This document shows positions 1 through 8,141 of a DNA stretch of 41,913 bases, piece after piece. Under the pieces are notes generated by a model. That model searched no databases. It was not told the DNA's origin and worked only from the letters and a program-made list of their open reading frames with translations. The position numbers were made by a program, and so were the translations under genes. The stretch lies in contig NZ_JAFKCS010000028.1 in the NCBI RefSeq assembly GCF_017255015.1, positions 1 through 41,913 of the forward strand, given 5' to 3'. Within the stretch, counting starts at the first letter, position 1; the number at the start of each line of letters is the position of its first letter. The DNA is from Bowmanella yangjiangensis (GTDB lineage: Bacteria; Pseudomonadota; Gammaproteobacteria; Enterobacterales; Alteromonadaceae).

Positions 1-904
1 CTGGCTTAAGCATGTTACCAGCATCCATGGCACCTTCACCTTTACCGGCCCCGACCATGGTATGCAGCTCATCAATAAACAGGATGACCCGGCCTTCTTC
101 TTTGGCCAGTTCATTGAGTACGGCTTTCAAGCGCTCTTCGAACTCACCACGGTATTTAGCACCGGCAACCAGCGCCCCCATATCCAGCGATAAAACCCGC
201 TTATTTTTCAGTCCTTCGGGGACTTCGCCGTTAACAATACGTTGTGCCAGTCCTTCCACTATGGCGGTTTTACCTACCCCAGGCTCACCAATCAACACCG
301 GATTATTTTTGGTCCGGCGCTGCAACACTTGAATAGTGCGGCGAATTTCCTCATCACGACCAATAACAGGATCCAGCTTGCCCTGCTCGGCTCGCTCAGT
401 AAGGTCAGTGGTAAACTTTTCCAAAGCTTGGCGTACGTCCTCGGCATTAGGATCCGTCACCTTCTGGCCGCCTCGCAGCTTCTCAATCGCCTGCTCGATC
501 TTTTGCTCTGTCAGGCCCAAGTGGCGCAGGGTTTCTCCCAGTTTTCCTTTGTCCTGCAAGGCAGCCAGTACAAAGATCTCGGATGTGATGTAATCGTCTT
601 TTCGCTTCTGCGCAATTTTGTCGCATAAATTAAGTAGAACAGCGGAGTCTTTGCCAAGTTGCACGTCGCCACCCACGCCTTGCACTTGCGGCAGGCGCTC
701 AATGATTTCAGATAAGGCAGAACGCAGCGCATTGTTGTTAACGCCGATTTGCTCCATTAACGGACGCACGGAACCGCCCTCCTGATTCAGTAATGCCATC
801 ATCAGGTGAGCAGGTTCAATGTATTGATGATCACGGCCCAGTGCCAATGACTGGGCATCAGAAATGGCAAGTTGAAACTTGCTGGTCATTTTATCTAAAC
901 GCAT
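1..904 (-). CDS. clpB: ClpB disaggregase, N-terminal part (cut by window edge)
   Basis: AAA+ chaperone that, with DnaK, solubilises aggregated proteins after heat stress in the cytoplasm. About 301 N-terminal residues are visible. They cover the two Clp-N repeats (start [13 protein letters not shown], then the [15 protein letters not shown] region) and the beginning of the first AAA domain, with Walker A GEPGVGKT and Walker [11 protein letters not shown]. The reading frame is open to base 2, so the gene continues beyond the window. The ATG at 904-902 follows an AAGGG ribosome site, and a sigma-32-type promoter lies 35-66 nt upstream, which agrees with the identification. No defect is visible in the part seen. 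Confidence 0.97.
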   Translation of the reverse strand, partial: MRLDKMTSKFQLAISDAQSLALGRDHQYIEPAHLMMALLNQEGGSVRPLMEQIGVNNNALRSALSEIIERLPQVQGVGGDVQLGKDSAVLLNLCDKIAQKRKDDYITSEIFVLAALQDKGKLGETLRHLGLTEQKIEQAIEKLRGGQKVTDPNAEDVRQALEKFTTDLTERAEQGKLDPVIGRDEEIRRTIQVLQRRTKNNPVLIGEPGVGKTAIVEGLAQRIVNGEVPEGLKNKRVLSLDMGALVAGAKYRGEFEERLKAVLNELAKEEGRVILFIDELHTMVGAGKGEGAMDAGNMLKP

Positions 905-938
905 GAAATACCCTTCAATTCAGAACCAAGTTGTTCTA

Positions 939-970
939 GTTATGGGTATCTTTTGCGCAGGATTCAAGGG
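939..970 (-). promoter_or_regulatory. Heat-shock (sigma-32) promoter of clpB
   Basis: On the minus strand CCCTTGAA (970-963), a 16-nt spacer and CCCATAAC (946-939) match the sigma-32 pattern CTTGAA-N13-17-CCCAT. The predicted start falls about 25-30 nt before the clpB ATG. Seen in sequence; use by sigma-32 is inferred from the match and from known clpB regulation. Confidence 0.8.
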
Positions 971-997
971 TGAAGCGAGGGGCTAGGTTGCGCTGGA

Positions 998-1711
998 TCA
1001 ATGATCCTCTAACCAAATAAGGCTGGCCATGCGCCCAGTCTGACCATCACGACGATAGGAAAAAAATTGCTCTGATTGCTGGTAAGTACAGTACTCACCG
1101 CCAAAAATCGATATCACGCCTACTCTGGTTAATCTCGCTCTGGCCAGTTGATAGAGATCGGCCAGGAATTTACCTGTGTTGGAGATTGGCCTGAAAGCTT
1201 TAATATCTTGTGCAAATGCAGCACAGACCTCTTCACCAACTTCGAAAGCCGACGCCCCAATAGCCGGCCCAAGCCAGACTAAATAATCGTCGGGATTTCC
1301 GGGTAATGCCGCCAGGGTATTTTCCAGCACACCGCCCGCCAGTCCCCGCCAACCTGCATGCGCCGCGCCAACCGCCAGTCCCTGTCGATGACAAAACAGC
1401 ACTGGCAGGCAATCTGCCGTCATCACGGCACAGGTAACCCCGGAATCCAAGGCAATAGACGCATCTGCCGACACATCTTGCTCACTGTAAGCACGCAAGC
1501 TATGTACGCGATTACCGTGCACCTGATTAAGCCAGATGATCTGCTCGTTATGGGGTAGTTGGCGGCGATTGGCTAAAACGTCAGCGTCCCTGTCGCCAAC
1601 ATGCAGGCCGAGATTCAAACTGTCGAATGGCGCGCTGCTGATGCCCCCCTGGCGGGTAGTGGATAAAGCCTGAACCCGCTTGTGTGCAGGCCAATCCGGA
1701 AGAATAAACAC
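998..1711 (-). CDS. pgeF: PgeF/YfiH-family multicopper-type (laccase domain) protein
   Basis: 237-residue member of the DUF152/Cu-oxidase_4 family. The E. coli relative (YfiH/PgeF) is linked to peptidoglycan-precursor editing, and other members act as purine nucleoside phosphorylase/adenosine deaminase. The family's metal ligands are visible as H65 (LNQVHG), C101 (TADCLPVLF) and H118 (AAHAGWRG). The start is GTG at 1711-1709, immediately after the TAA of rluD with no spacer, so translation is probably coupled. The rluD-pgeF pair followed by clpB is a standard gammaproteobacterial arrangement. No in-frame ATG near the N-terminus fits better. The precise substrate cannot be read from the sequence. 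Confidence 0.92.
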   Translation of the reverse strand: MFILPDWPAHKRVQALSTTRQGGISSAPFDSLNLGLHVGDRDADVLANRRQLPHNEQIIWLNQVHGNRVHSLRAYSEQDVSADASIALDSGVTCAVMTADCLPVLFCHRQGLAVGAAHAGWRGLAGGVLENTLAALPGNPDDYLVWLGPAIGASAFEVGEEVCAAFAQDIKAFRPISNTGKFLADLYQLARARLTRVGVISIFGGEYCTYQQSEQFFSYRRDGQTGRMASLIWLEDH

Positions 1712-2689
1712 TTAATCCCAGCCTTGGTCGTGAGCTTTGGTATCCGCGCGTAACGTGGTCAGCAAATCAACCATATCTTGCGGCAGCGGCGCCTGCCAGC
1801 TTAACCACTCGCCAGTGATAGGGTGAGCCAGCTCAAGCTGTGCGGCATGCAGTGCCTGGCGTTTGAAATCCCGCAACATATCGCGCAACTCTTCACTGGC
1901 AGACTTAGGTGGACGTGGACGACCACCGTATAGTGGATCACCAACAATAGGATGATGCAAGTGCGCCATATGCACTCGAATCTGGTGAGTACGACCAGTC
2001 TCCAGCTTCAAACGCAAGTGGGTGTGAGCACGAAACTTCTGGATAACCCGGTAATGAGTAACCGCAGGCTTGCCCCCCATCCGAACTGCCATGCTGGTGC
2101 GCTTGGTTTCATGGCGGGCGATAGGCTCATCAACCGTACCGCCAGCCACCATAGTGCCGTTGACTACCGCTTCATACTCGCGACTGATTTCACGTGCCTG
2201 TAGCTGTTCTACCAAGTTGGTCTGGGCCGGGATAGTTTTCGCGACCACCATTAAGCCAGTGGTATCTTTATCCAGACGATGCACAATACCGGCTCTTGGC
2301 ACGGCACCTATGTTGGGCACATGATTGAGCAGTGCATTGAGCAAAGTGCCGCTACTGTTGCCTGCGCCAGGGTGCACCACCAGATCTGCCGGTTTATTCA
2401 AAACAAGAATGTGCTCGTCTTCGTATTGAATATCCAGCGCCATGGCCTGTGCTTTGTGCTGTTGCTGGACTTCTATGGAGGTCTGAATCAGAACCAGTTC
2501 TCCCCCCATCAATTTTTCTCTGGGCTTGTCCCACACTTGTTGGTTAATCTGCACATGCCCGGCGAGAATCCAATCTTTAATACGTGAACGCGAATAATCA
2601 CTGAACAATTCAGCTAAAGCCTGATCTAAGCGTTTACCAAGTAACGACTCTGGAACTTCAGCGTGTAACTCTAATCTTTCTTGCATCAT
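1712..2689 (-). CDS. rluD: 23S rRNA pseudouridine(1911/1915/1917) synthase RluD
   Basis: 325 residues. Converts three uridines in helix 69 of 23S rRNA to pseudouridine, needed for late 50S assembly. An S4 RNA-binding domain lies at roughly residues 17-78 (GKRLDQALAELFSDYSRSRIKDWI). It is followed by the RluA-type catalytic domain with the HRLDKDTTG motif; D140 is the expected catalytic aspartate (D139 in E. coli). LETGRTHQIRVH is also intact. Length is normal for RluD. Two ATG codons are adjacent at the start and the choice between them is immaterial. The gene is transcribed away from bamD and is directly followed by pgeF. Confidence 0.95.
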   Translation of the reverse strand: MMQERLELHAEVPESLLGKRLDQALAELFSDYSRSRIKDWILAGHVQINQQVWDKPREKLMGGELVLIQTSIEVQQQHKAQAMALDIQYEDEHILVLNKPADLVVHPGAGNSSGTLLNALLNHVPNIGAVPRAGIVHRLDKDTTGLMVVAKTIPAQTNLVEQLQAREISREYEAVVNGTMVAGGTVDEPIARHETKRTSMAVRMGGKPAVTHYRVIQKFRAHTHLRLKLETGRTHQIRVHMAHLHHPIVGDPLYGGRPRPPKSASEELRDMLRDFKRQALHAAQLELAHPITGEWLSWQAPLPQDMVDLLTTLRADTKAHDQGWD

Positions 2690-2713
2690 CAGCTTCGACG
2701 GGCAGTTGATTCA

Positions 2714-2742
2714 CTACAAGACAGCCGTCTTCTGTCTTGTGG
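2714..2742. repeat. Inverted repeat between rluD and bamD
   Basis: ACAAGACAG (2716-2724) and CTGTCTTGT (2732-2740) are perfect reverse complements separated by 7 nt. The pairing extends by one G-T and one C-G pair to 2714-2742. It lies 25 nt upstream of the rluD start in a 212-bp divergent intergenic region. There is no T run on either side, so it is not an ordinary terminator. It may be an operator or 5'-leader hairpin; no regulator can be named. Confidence 0.45.
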
Positions 2743-2901
2743 AACAATGGCTTACATGAAGCCAGTTGGAATTCGACCGGCAATATCATGTGCATAGGCC
2801 AACACAGTCGGGTAGAATGCGTCGATATGTTGGGCACTTTTTTTGAAACAGGGTGTCTATTCTAGCGGAATTTTGCACCCGGCAGAATCGCGTAAACGAT
2901 A

Positions 2902-3678
2902 ATGAGCGTTATGAATACGAGAGTTTTTTCAAAAAGTATATTGATCAGCGCCGCTTTAGTGCTGTCTGCTTGCTCCAGTTCTCCAGAAGAGGAAGACCTG
3001 GCGTTAGTCAATCAAGGTCCACAGGCTTTATATGACAAAGCCAAAGAGAGTCTGTCTAACGGCAACTTTAATGGCGCTGCCACAACCTTAAGTGCGTTGG
3101 ACTCCAGATATCCTTTCGGTCCATTATCTCATCAGGTTCAATTGGATCTGATTTATGCCTACTACAAGACCAGTAATACAGATCAGGCCTTGGCCACTAT
3201 AGACCGCTTTTTGCGCTTGAACCCCAACCATTCCGATGTTGACTATGTGCAGTATATGCGCGGACTTGTCAATATGGATGCCGATACAAACCTGTTCCAG
3301 GATATGATGGGCATCGATCGCTCCGATCGCGATCCCAGCATGGCCCGCGAAGCTTTTAACGATTTCCGCCAACTTCTGGAAAAATATCCAGACAGCAAAT
3401 ATGCCGCTGATTCGCAAAAGCGCATGATGTTTATTAAAGACCGTCTGGCTAAATACGAGTTGGCTATTGCCCGTTACTATATGAAACGACAAGCTTATGT
3501 AGCAGCAGCAAACCGCGGCCAGTATGTGCTGGAGTACTTCCCTGACTCCCCTCACCTGCAGGAAGCGTTAGAATTAATGGTAGAGTGTTACGAACAGTTG
3601 AATCTGCCGGAGTTAAAGGAAAACACCCTTAAAACCCTGAAACTCAACTTCCCCGATAGCAACTACGCTGATTCTTGA
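2902..3678 (+). CDS. bamD: Outer-membrane assembly lipoprotein BamD
   Basis: 258 residues; the essential lipoprotein of the BAM complex, which folds beta-barrel proteins into the outer membrane. A type II signal peptide ends in the lipobox LSAC, giving lipidated C24. TPR-type helical repeats follow (ALYDKAKESLSNGNFNGAA, LIYAYYKTSNTDQALATIDRFLRLNP, YVLEYFPDSPHLQEALELMVECYEQL). ATG 2902 and ATG 2911 are both possible starts; either leaves a functional signal peptide. Divergent from rluD, as in most gammaproteobacteria, and closed by a strong terminator. Confidence 0.95.
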   Translation: MSVMNTRVFSKSILISAALVLSACSSSPEEEDLALVNQGPQALYDKAKESLSNGNFNGAATTLSALDSRYPFGPLSHQVQLDLIYAYYKTSNTDQALATIDRFLRLNPNHSDVDYVQYMRGLVNMDADTNLFQDMMGIDRSDRDPSMAREAFNDFRQLLEKYPDSKYAADSQKRMMFIKDRLAKYELAIARYYMKRQAYVAAANRGQYVLEYFPDSPHLQEALELMVECYEQLNLPELKENTLKTLKLNFPDSNYADS

Positions 3679-3704
3679 AAAAACGCGCCGATGGCGCGTT
3701 TTTT
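3678..3704. terminator. Bidirectional terminator between bamD and chrR
   Basis: A-run, CGCGCC (3684-3689), loop GAT, GGCGCG (3693-3698), then TTTTTT. The A-run before the stem gives a U-run on the minus strand, so it can end both bamD and the convergent chrR. The chrR stop codon overlaps its edge. Confidence 0.88.
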
Positions 3705-4365
3705 ATTTAAAGAACAAATGACTGAATGGATTAAGCAAGCGCGCCAACCCGGAAGTAAAATGAAGCGGCTTATCCAACACGCTGAAAACCAAGCAGCCCT
3801 CCTCCGCCTCAGTTTTGGGAGTATGCGTATGGTGGCTGTCACAGCGAATAAAATCACCGGTGTCGTAATGCCCCACCCCATCTGAAAACTCACCATCCAG
3901 TACCAAAGTCAACTCGCTTCCTCTGTGCGTATGTTCTGGTACTGTGCCGCCTTTCTCCATATAGATAAAATCGGCCCGACCATCAATTCCAAGATCCACC
4001 CTTGCCTGCCACAATTTACCCACCATATGTGACCAGCCGCTGATCTTACCAGCGTAGCGTTGAAGACTTCTTGGCAGCGCAAACTGCCGGCCATCCAACT
4101 CCAAATACTGCGTCTCAGCAGGCAATGCAACGGCTACCGGGCTGGCCAGGATTTCGGTCAGCATATTTTGCATTTGCATATCCGGCAGTGCGCTCTGTTC
4201 ATTGAGTAACTGCTCAGTCAGAGCAGCCTCCAACCCGGCAACCCGCTTTTGACATGCAGCACACATGTCAACGTGTGCCGAAATAATCAGGCTCTGTGCA
4301 GGTGCAATAAGCCCTTGAGCAAACAACACCAGTTGCTGGTCTGTGGGGTGTAGCTTAATCTTCAT
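3703..4365 (-). CDS. chrR: ChrR-type zinc anti-sigma factor with C-terminal cupin
   Basis: 220 residues. Family role: binds and silences its cognate ECF sigma factor until singlet oxygen triggers release. The N-terminal anti-sigma domain carries H6, H31, C35 and C38 (LHP; HVDMCAAC). These are the same positions as the zinc ligands of Rhodobacter sphaeroides ChrR. The C-terminal half is a cupin with PEHTHRGSELTLVLDGEF and DSHHTHTPKTEAEEG, which supply candidate metal-binding His and Glu residues. The start overlaps the end of the sigma-factor gene by 11 nt, so the pair is translationally coupled. Both domains look intact, so signal-sensing function is likely retained. The signal itself (singlet oxygen or organic peroxide) is inferred from the family. 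Confidence 0.9.
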   Translation of the reverse strand: MKIKLHPTDQQLVLFAQGLIAPAQSLIISAHVDMCAACQKRVAGLEAALTEQLLNEQSALPDMQMQNMLTEILASPVAVALPAETQYLELDGRQFALPRSLQRYAGKISGWSHMVGKLWQARVDLGIDGRADFIYMEKGGTVPEHTHRGSELTLVLDGEFSDGVGHYDTGDFIRCDSHHTHTPKTEAEEGCLVFSVLDKPLHFTSGLARLLNPFSHLFFK

Positions 4366-4957
4366 CTGACAACATCTCTTTAAGCCGTTGTAATGCCAAC
4401 CGTGTGCGGGATTTCACTGTGCCCAGCGGAATCCCCAATGCCTCTGCCACTTCCTGTTGTGATTTACCCTGGATATAGATAGCCTCAATAACCTGCTTTT
4501 GTTTATCCGGCAAGGCTTCAAATAGTTGCCCCACTTGCTCCAGCGTTACCTGATGGTCTAACTCTGGCTGTGCAGCATCTGCGGTTTGTTCACACAACAC
4601 CGGCCACAAATCGTCGGCGCAAATGTCTTCCTTGCGGTGTTGCTGTTTACGAAGCATATCGAAGCGAATGTTTCGCGCAATGGTAAAAATCCACGTGGAT
4701 GGCGCGCCTTTTTCGGTATCAAACAAATGCGCTTTCTGCCAAACATTGGTCAGGGTTTCCTGAACAAGCTCCATGGCCAGTGCATCATTACCCATTTGTT
4801 TTAACGCATAAGAGCGCAATCGAGGCGCAAAATGATGAAACAGCTTGGAGAACGACGCCTGACAGCGCCGAGAGGCAACACGCTGCAGGCAACGAACCAT
4901 TTCATTGGATATGTCAACTTGGGGCTGTTGATTGTTCAACTCAATTCCGACCAGCAT
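4355..4957 (-). CDS. ECF sigma factor, ChrR-partnered (ECF11-like, RpoE of the singlet-oxygen response)
   Basis: 200 residues. Region 2 covers ASFSKLFHHFAPRLRSYALKQMG through TWIFTIARNIRFDMLRKQ. Region 4 covers LPDKQKQVIEAIYIQGKSQQEVAEALGIPLGTVKSRTRLALQRL, with a clear helix-turn-helix for -35 recognition. The adjacent, overlapping ChrR-type anti-sigma gene places it in the group represented by R. sphaeroides RpoE. The ATG at 4957-4955 has only a weak ribosome site (GGTAGAG). A promoter-like element of the same type as those before two neighbouring units lies about 50 nt upstream, suggesting autoregulation. It is probably the master switch for the divergent eight-gene operon. Confidence 0.9.
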   Translation of the reverse strand: MLVGIELNNQQPQVDISNEMVRCLQRVASRRCQASFSKLFHHFAPRLRSYALKQMGNDALAMELVQETLTNVWQKAHLFDTEKGAPSTWIFTIARNIRFDMLRKQQHRKEDICADDLWPVLCEQTADAAQPELDHQVTLEQVGQLFEALPDKQKQVIEAIYIQGKSQQEVAEALGIPLGTVKSRTRLALQRLKEMLSDED

Positions 4958-5003
4958 GACTCTACCAGCAACCTTGTAATTTACTTTTCAATTAAATTAC
5001 TTC

Positions 5004-5028
5004 TACGTTGCTGCCAGAAAAAAGATCA
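5004..5028 (-). promoter_or_regulatory. ECF11-like promoter upstream of the sigma/anti-sigma pair
   Basis: Minus strand TGATCT (5028-5023), a 17-nt spacer ending in CG, then TA (5005-5004). R. sphaeroides RpoE promoters have TGATCC about 18 nt before TA. The first three bases of this -35 are also the TGA stop of the LON-domain gene. The leader to the sigma ATG would be about 40 nt. Two companion sites are at 5650-5675 and 5691-5715. Confidence 0.65.
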
Positions 5029-5625
5029 ATGCAATAATTCTGTCAGAAATATCAGCACATTGCGGCAATCTTTTGCAGATAAAAGTGATTGTTTGACAGA
5101 CGCCTCAACAGGAAGCAGCTCCAGCCATCGGAAAATAACCCACTGAGCATCATGAAATGCTGGTGTGGGATATAGTTCCTGTAAGTCGCTAAAGCGTTCA
5201 AACACATCCTGCAGTTTGCTTGTCACCAACTGTAATGCCTGCGGTTCCAGGCTTGCCGTCCAATCCCACGCCTCCTGACGGCAGTAGCTGGCAACTCTCA
5301 GCTCATCAGACTCGGTTTCAATATGTTCTATATGCAAGCCCGCCTGACCTTCTACCACAATACCTAATAACCCATCCTGCAAGGCACTAAAGTCGACAAT
5401 CTTGGCGAGGGTACAGAGAGGAAAAATATGCTGGTTAGTATTTTTGTCCCCTTTAGGATCTAGCATGCAAATTGCGAAATCACGTTGACCCGCGCAAGCT
5501 TCCTTTACCATACGCACATAACGGGGTTCAAAGATCCGCAACGACAAACGCCCTCCGGGCAATAAGTGTGCAGACAACGGAAACAGAGCCACAGGCTTTT
5601 GTACACCGGCCAAGAGAATCTCCAC
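5026..5625 (-). CDS. LON N-terminal (substrate-binding) domain protein
   Basis: 199 residues containing only the LON substrate-binding fold (VALFPLSAHLLPGGRLSLRIFEPRYVRMV near the N-terminus), without the ATPase or protease parts of Lon. The family's function is poorly defined; stand-alone LON domains are thought to bind proteins or peptides. The first start is GTG (5625). A TTG at 5613 has a better-placed GGAG ribosome site and may be the true start. The gene precedes the sigma factor on the same strand, and both have their own ECF11-like promoter, so it is probably a member of the same stress response. No catalytic residue can be assigned. Confidence 0.8.
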   Translation of the reverse strand: MEILLAGVQKPVALFPLSAHLLPGGRLSLRIFEPRYVRMVKEACAGQRDFAICMLDPKGDKNTNQHIFPLCTLAKIVDFSALQDGLLGIVVEGQAGLHIEHIETESDELRVASYCRQEAWDWTASLEPQALQLVTSKLQDVFERFSDLQELYPTPAFHDAQWVIFRWLELLPVEASVKQSLLSAKDCRNVLIFLTELLH

Positions 5626-5649
5626 TTAGCTGTTAACTTTGCAGTTTTA

Positions 5650-5675
5650 TACGTAACCTCTTCATATAAAGATCT
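5650..5675 (-). promoter_or_regulatory. ECF11-like promoter of the LON-domain gene
   Basis: Minus strand AGATCT (5675-5670), an 18-nt spacer ending in CG, then TA (5651-5650). It resembles the two sites at 5004-5028 and 5691-5715 but has A instead of T at the first -35 position and a 1-nt longer spacer. It lies about 25 nt before the GTG start. Confidence 0.5.
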
Positions 5676-5690
5676 ATCAGCCGATGCTTT

Positions 5691-5715
5691 TGATCTTTTT
5701 AATTATTTACCCGTA
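5691..5715 (+). promoter_or_regulatory. ECF11-like promoter of the eight-gene operon
   Basis: TGATCT (5691-5696), a 17-nt spacer ending in CG, then TA (5714-5715). It has the same -35 and spacing as the putative sigma-gene promoter on the other strand. Predicted transcription begins near 5721, which rules out the upstream TTG at 5720 as the start of the first gene and favours ATG 5744. Confidence 0.68.
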
Positions 5716-5743
5716 CTAATTGCAAAACCTAGTGGTGAGCTTG

Positions 5744-6169
5744 ATGACGCCGTTACAACAAAAACTGCTGGAATTATATCTATCACTCAGCAATGAATCG
5801 TTAGTTTCGCTGGCTGAGATCTATAGCGAGCACATTGAGTTTGTCGACCCTGTGGGTTCGCATCAAGGCATAACGCAGCTGAAAAGCTATTTCGCTCATT
5901 TGCTTAGCAACTGTATAACCTGCCGGTTTGATATTCACAGCCAGGATCAGAGCGAGCAAAAGCTGTTTATTCGCTGGACCATGCATTATGCCCATCCCAT
6001 GCTCAGTAGTGGAAAGTTGTTAAGTTTGGATGGAATAAGTGAGCTGCACATTGAAGATGGACTCGTCAGCTTCCAGCGTGACTATTATGACCTGGGAGCC
6101 ATGATGTATGAGCATGTGCCTCTGCTGGGCAGAGCGATACGCAGGCTGAAACAAAGGCTTAGCTCATGA
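5744..6169 (+). CDS. NTF2-like (SnoaL-type) small protein
   Basis: 141 residues from ATG 5744, which follows GGTGAG. A longer frame to TTG 5720 would start at the predicted transcription start. The alpha+beta cone fold of the NTF2/SnoaL superfamily is suggested by LAEIYSEHIEFVDPVGSHQGITQLKSYF and the later strands LFIRWTMHYAHPM and LDGISELHIEDGLVSFQRDYYD. Members bind hydrophobic small molecules or act as isomerases or lyases, and no specific activity can be assigned. First gene of the operon; its stop overlaps the next start in ATGA. Homologues are recognised beside ChrR-controlled SDR and FAD-oxidase genes in other gammaproteobacteria (family knowledge). Confidence 0.82.
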   Translation: MTPLQQKLLELYLSLSNESLVSLAEIYSEHIEFVDPVGSHQGITQLKSYFAHLLSNCITCRFDIHSQDQSEQKLFIRWTMHYAHPMLSSGKLLSLDGISELHIEDGLVSFQRDYYDLGAMMYEHVPLLGRAIRRLKQRLSS

Positions 6170-6882
6170 CTAAGATTTTAATTACCGGTGCCAGTTCCGG
6201 GATTGGTCAAGCCTTGGCGTTGAAATGTGCGCAAGCAGGGTGGCATGTCATTGCCTGCGGTCGGGATGCCAGTAAGCTGGCAGAACTCGATAAAATCGCG
6301 CTCATTTCCATCCTGGCTTTCGATGTCACAAACCCCCAAGAGTGCCAACAGGCTCTGGCACAGATCAAGCCAGATATTGTGGTGCTAAACGCCGGTACGT
6401 GCGAATACGTGGATATCGACGACTGGGATCCAGAACTGTTCCGACGGGTTTTCGACGCTAACTTTTTTGGCGTGGTCAATTGTCTCTCAGCCCTGCTCCC
6501 CAATCTTAGCCAAGGCTCAACCCTGGCGATTGTAGATAGCCTAGCGCGATTATTACCCTTTACCCGCAGCCAGGCCTATGGTGCAAGTAAAGCGGCAGTG
6601 CACTATCTGACCAAAAGCTTACAAACAGACCTAAACTCTCGTGGTGTTCAGGTAAAAAGTATCTCACCCGGCTTTGTCAAAACGCCCCTGACCGACAAAA
6701 ATGATTTCAGCATGCCTGATTGTATTAGTGCTGAGCAGGCGGCGGAGCACATATTCGAGGGACTCAGGTCGTCCCGGACCAGCATTTATTTTCCCTGGCG
6801 TTTTGCATTTATTATCCGGCTGCTGTCCTGTTTACCAGATGGCGCACAGCAATGGTTATGTCAAAGGATGAAAAATCAATGA
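6166..6882 (+). CDS. Short-chain dehydrogenase/reductase
   Basis: 238 residues of the classical SDR family, NAD(P)(H)-dependent. The nucleotide-binding TGASSGIG is at residues 7-14. The structural NAG motif is in VVLNAGTC, the catalytic Ser in IVDSLAR, and Tyr/Lys in YGASKAA; all are present. The C-terminal third ends in a hydrophobic stretch (WRFAFIIRLLSCLPDGAQQWL) that may associate with membrane or lipid. The substrate is unknown; a lipid-derived carbonyl is a guess from the operon. It overlaps both neighbours by 4 nt. Confidence 0.9.
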   Translation: MTKILITGASSGIGQALALKCAQAGWHVIACGRDASKLAELDKIALISILAFDVTNPQECQQALAQIKPDIVVLNAGTCEYVDIDDWDPELFRRVFDANFFGVVNCLSALLPNLSQGSTLAIVDSLARLLPFTRSQAYGASKAAVHYLTKSLQTDLNSRGVQVKSISPGFVKTPLTDKNDFSMPDCISAEQAAEHIFEGLRSSRTSIYFPWRFAFIIRLLSCLPDGAQQWLCQRMKNQ

Positions 6883-8141
6883 AGCAACGTATCGCTGTAA
6901 TAGGCAGTGGCATTTCAGGCTTGGTCTGCGCACATTTGCTGCATCAGGAACACGATTTATGGCTTTACGAAGCAAATGACTATATAGGCGGCCACACCCA
7001 TACAGTGGATGTCAGTGTCGACGGTGAAAAACAGGCGGTTGATACTGGCTTCATTGTCTTTAATGACTGGACGTATCCAAACTTTATTCGCCTGCTCGAC
7101 AAATTAAAGGTGGCAAAGCAGCCCACCGAGATGAGTTTCAGTGTACAGAACCGAGCCCAAAACCTTGAGTACAATGGGCATGGTTTAAACAGCTTATTTG
7201 CACAACGACGTAACTTATTGCGCCCCAGCTTCTACAAGATGCTCGGGGACATCATTCATTTTAATAAAGCGTGTAAACAGCTACACAGCCAGAATACCGT
7301 GCCAGATACGACCCTAGGCGAATTCATCCGCGCACAGGGATTAGGTGAAAACTTTGCGCAGAATTACATTCTCCCCATGTGCGCGGCTATCTGGTCTGCG
7401 AGCCTGGAAGACGTAAAAGCCTTTCCCTTACGTTTTTTCCTGCAGTTTTTTAATAACCATGGGCTTTTGAATATTGTGAACCGTCCGCAGTGGTATACCT
7501 TGATTGGTGGGTCAAGGAGCTACATTGGCCCCATTACCAGCGGATATCGAGAGCGCATTTTGCTAAGTAGCCCAGTTCAACAGGTTATCAGACAGCCGGA
7601 CGGCTACCTTATTCAGGCATTAGGGCAGCCCGAGCGCACTGTCGATCAAGTCATTTTTGCCTGTCACAGTGACCAGGCTCTGGCCATGCTGGCAGACGCA
7701 ACACCAAATCAACAGGAAATACTTAGTGCGATTCGCTACGCACCAAATGATGTAGTGCTACATCTGGATACTGAGCTATTACCCAAGCGAAAAGCGGCCT
7801 GGGCAAGTTGGAATTACCGAATCAAAGGGACAGAAGGCGAAGCGCAGCGTCCGGCCTCCGTCACTTACAACATGAATATACTGCAGCGCATGCAAAGCCA
7901 ACATACATATTGTGTGACCCTGAACAATAGTGCGGATATTCAGTCAGCGAAGATACTGCAACGTTTTAACTACAGTCATCCCCAGTTCAATCATACCAGC
8001 CACAAAGCCCAGCAGCGCCGTCAGGAGATTTGCGGACAACAGGGAATACATTTTTGTGGAGCATACTGGTACAACGGTTTTCATGAAGATGGTGTGCGAA
8101 GCGCTCTGGATGTGTGTGGACGATTTGGGGTAGGCCTATGA
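6879..8141 (+). CDS. FAD-dependent oxidoreductase (amine-oxidase fold, COG2907 type)
   Basis: 420 residues. The Rossmann fingerprint GSGISGLVCAHLL starts near residue 9 and is followed by YEANDYIGGHTHTVDV, the FAD-binding motif of amine oxidase/desaturase-like flavoproteins. The C-terminus has the second FAD motif (GIHFCGAYWYNGFHEDGVRSAL). ATG 6879 was chosen over 6852 because AAGGA lies 10 nt before it and it forms ATGA with the SDR stop. The homologous flavoprotein in Rhodobacter lies in the RpoE/ChrR regulon and has been connected with photo-oxidative stress and furan fatty acid chemistry. That role here is inference. Confidence 0.88.
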   Translation: MKQRIAVIGSGISGLVCAHLLHQEHDLWLYEANDYIGGHTHTVDVSVDGEKQAVDTGFIVFNDWTYPNFIRLLDKLKVAKQPTEMSFSVQNRAQNLEYNGHGLNSLFAQRRNLLRPSFYKMLGDIIHFNKACKQLHSQNTVPDTTLGEFIRAQGLGENFAQNYILPMCAAIWSASLEDVKAFPLRFFLQFFNNHGLLNIVNRPQWYTLIGGSRSYIGPITSGYRERILLSSPVQQVIRQPDGYLIQALGQPERTVDQVIFACHSDQALAMLADATPNQQEILSAIRYAPNDVVLHLDTELLPKRKAAWASWNYRIKGTEGEAQRPASVTYNMNILQRMQSQHTYCVTLNNSADIQSAKILQRFNYSHPQFNHTSHKAQQRRQEICGQQGIHFCGAYWYNGFHEDGVRSALDVCGRFGVGL

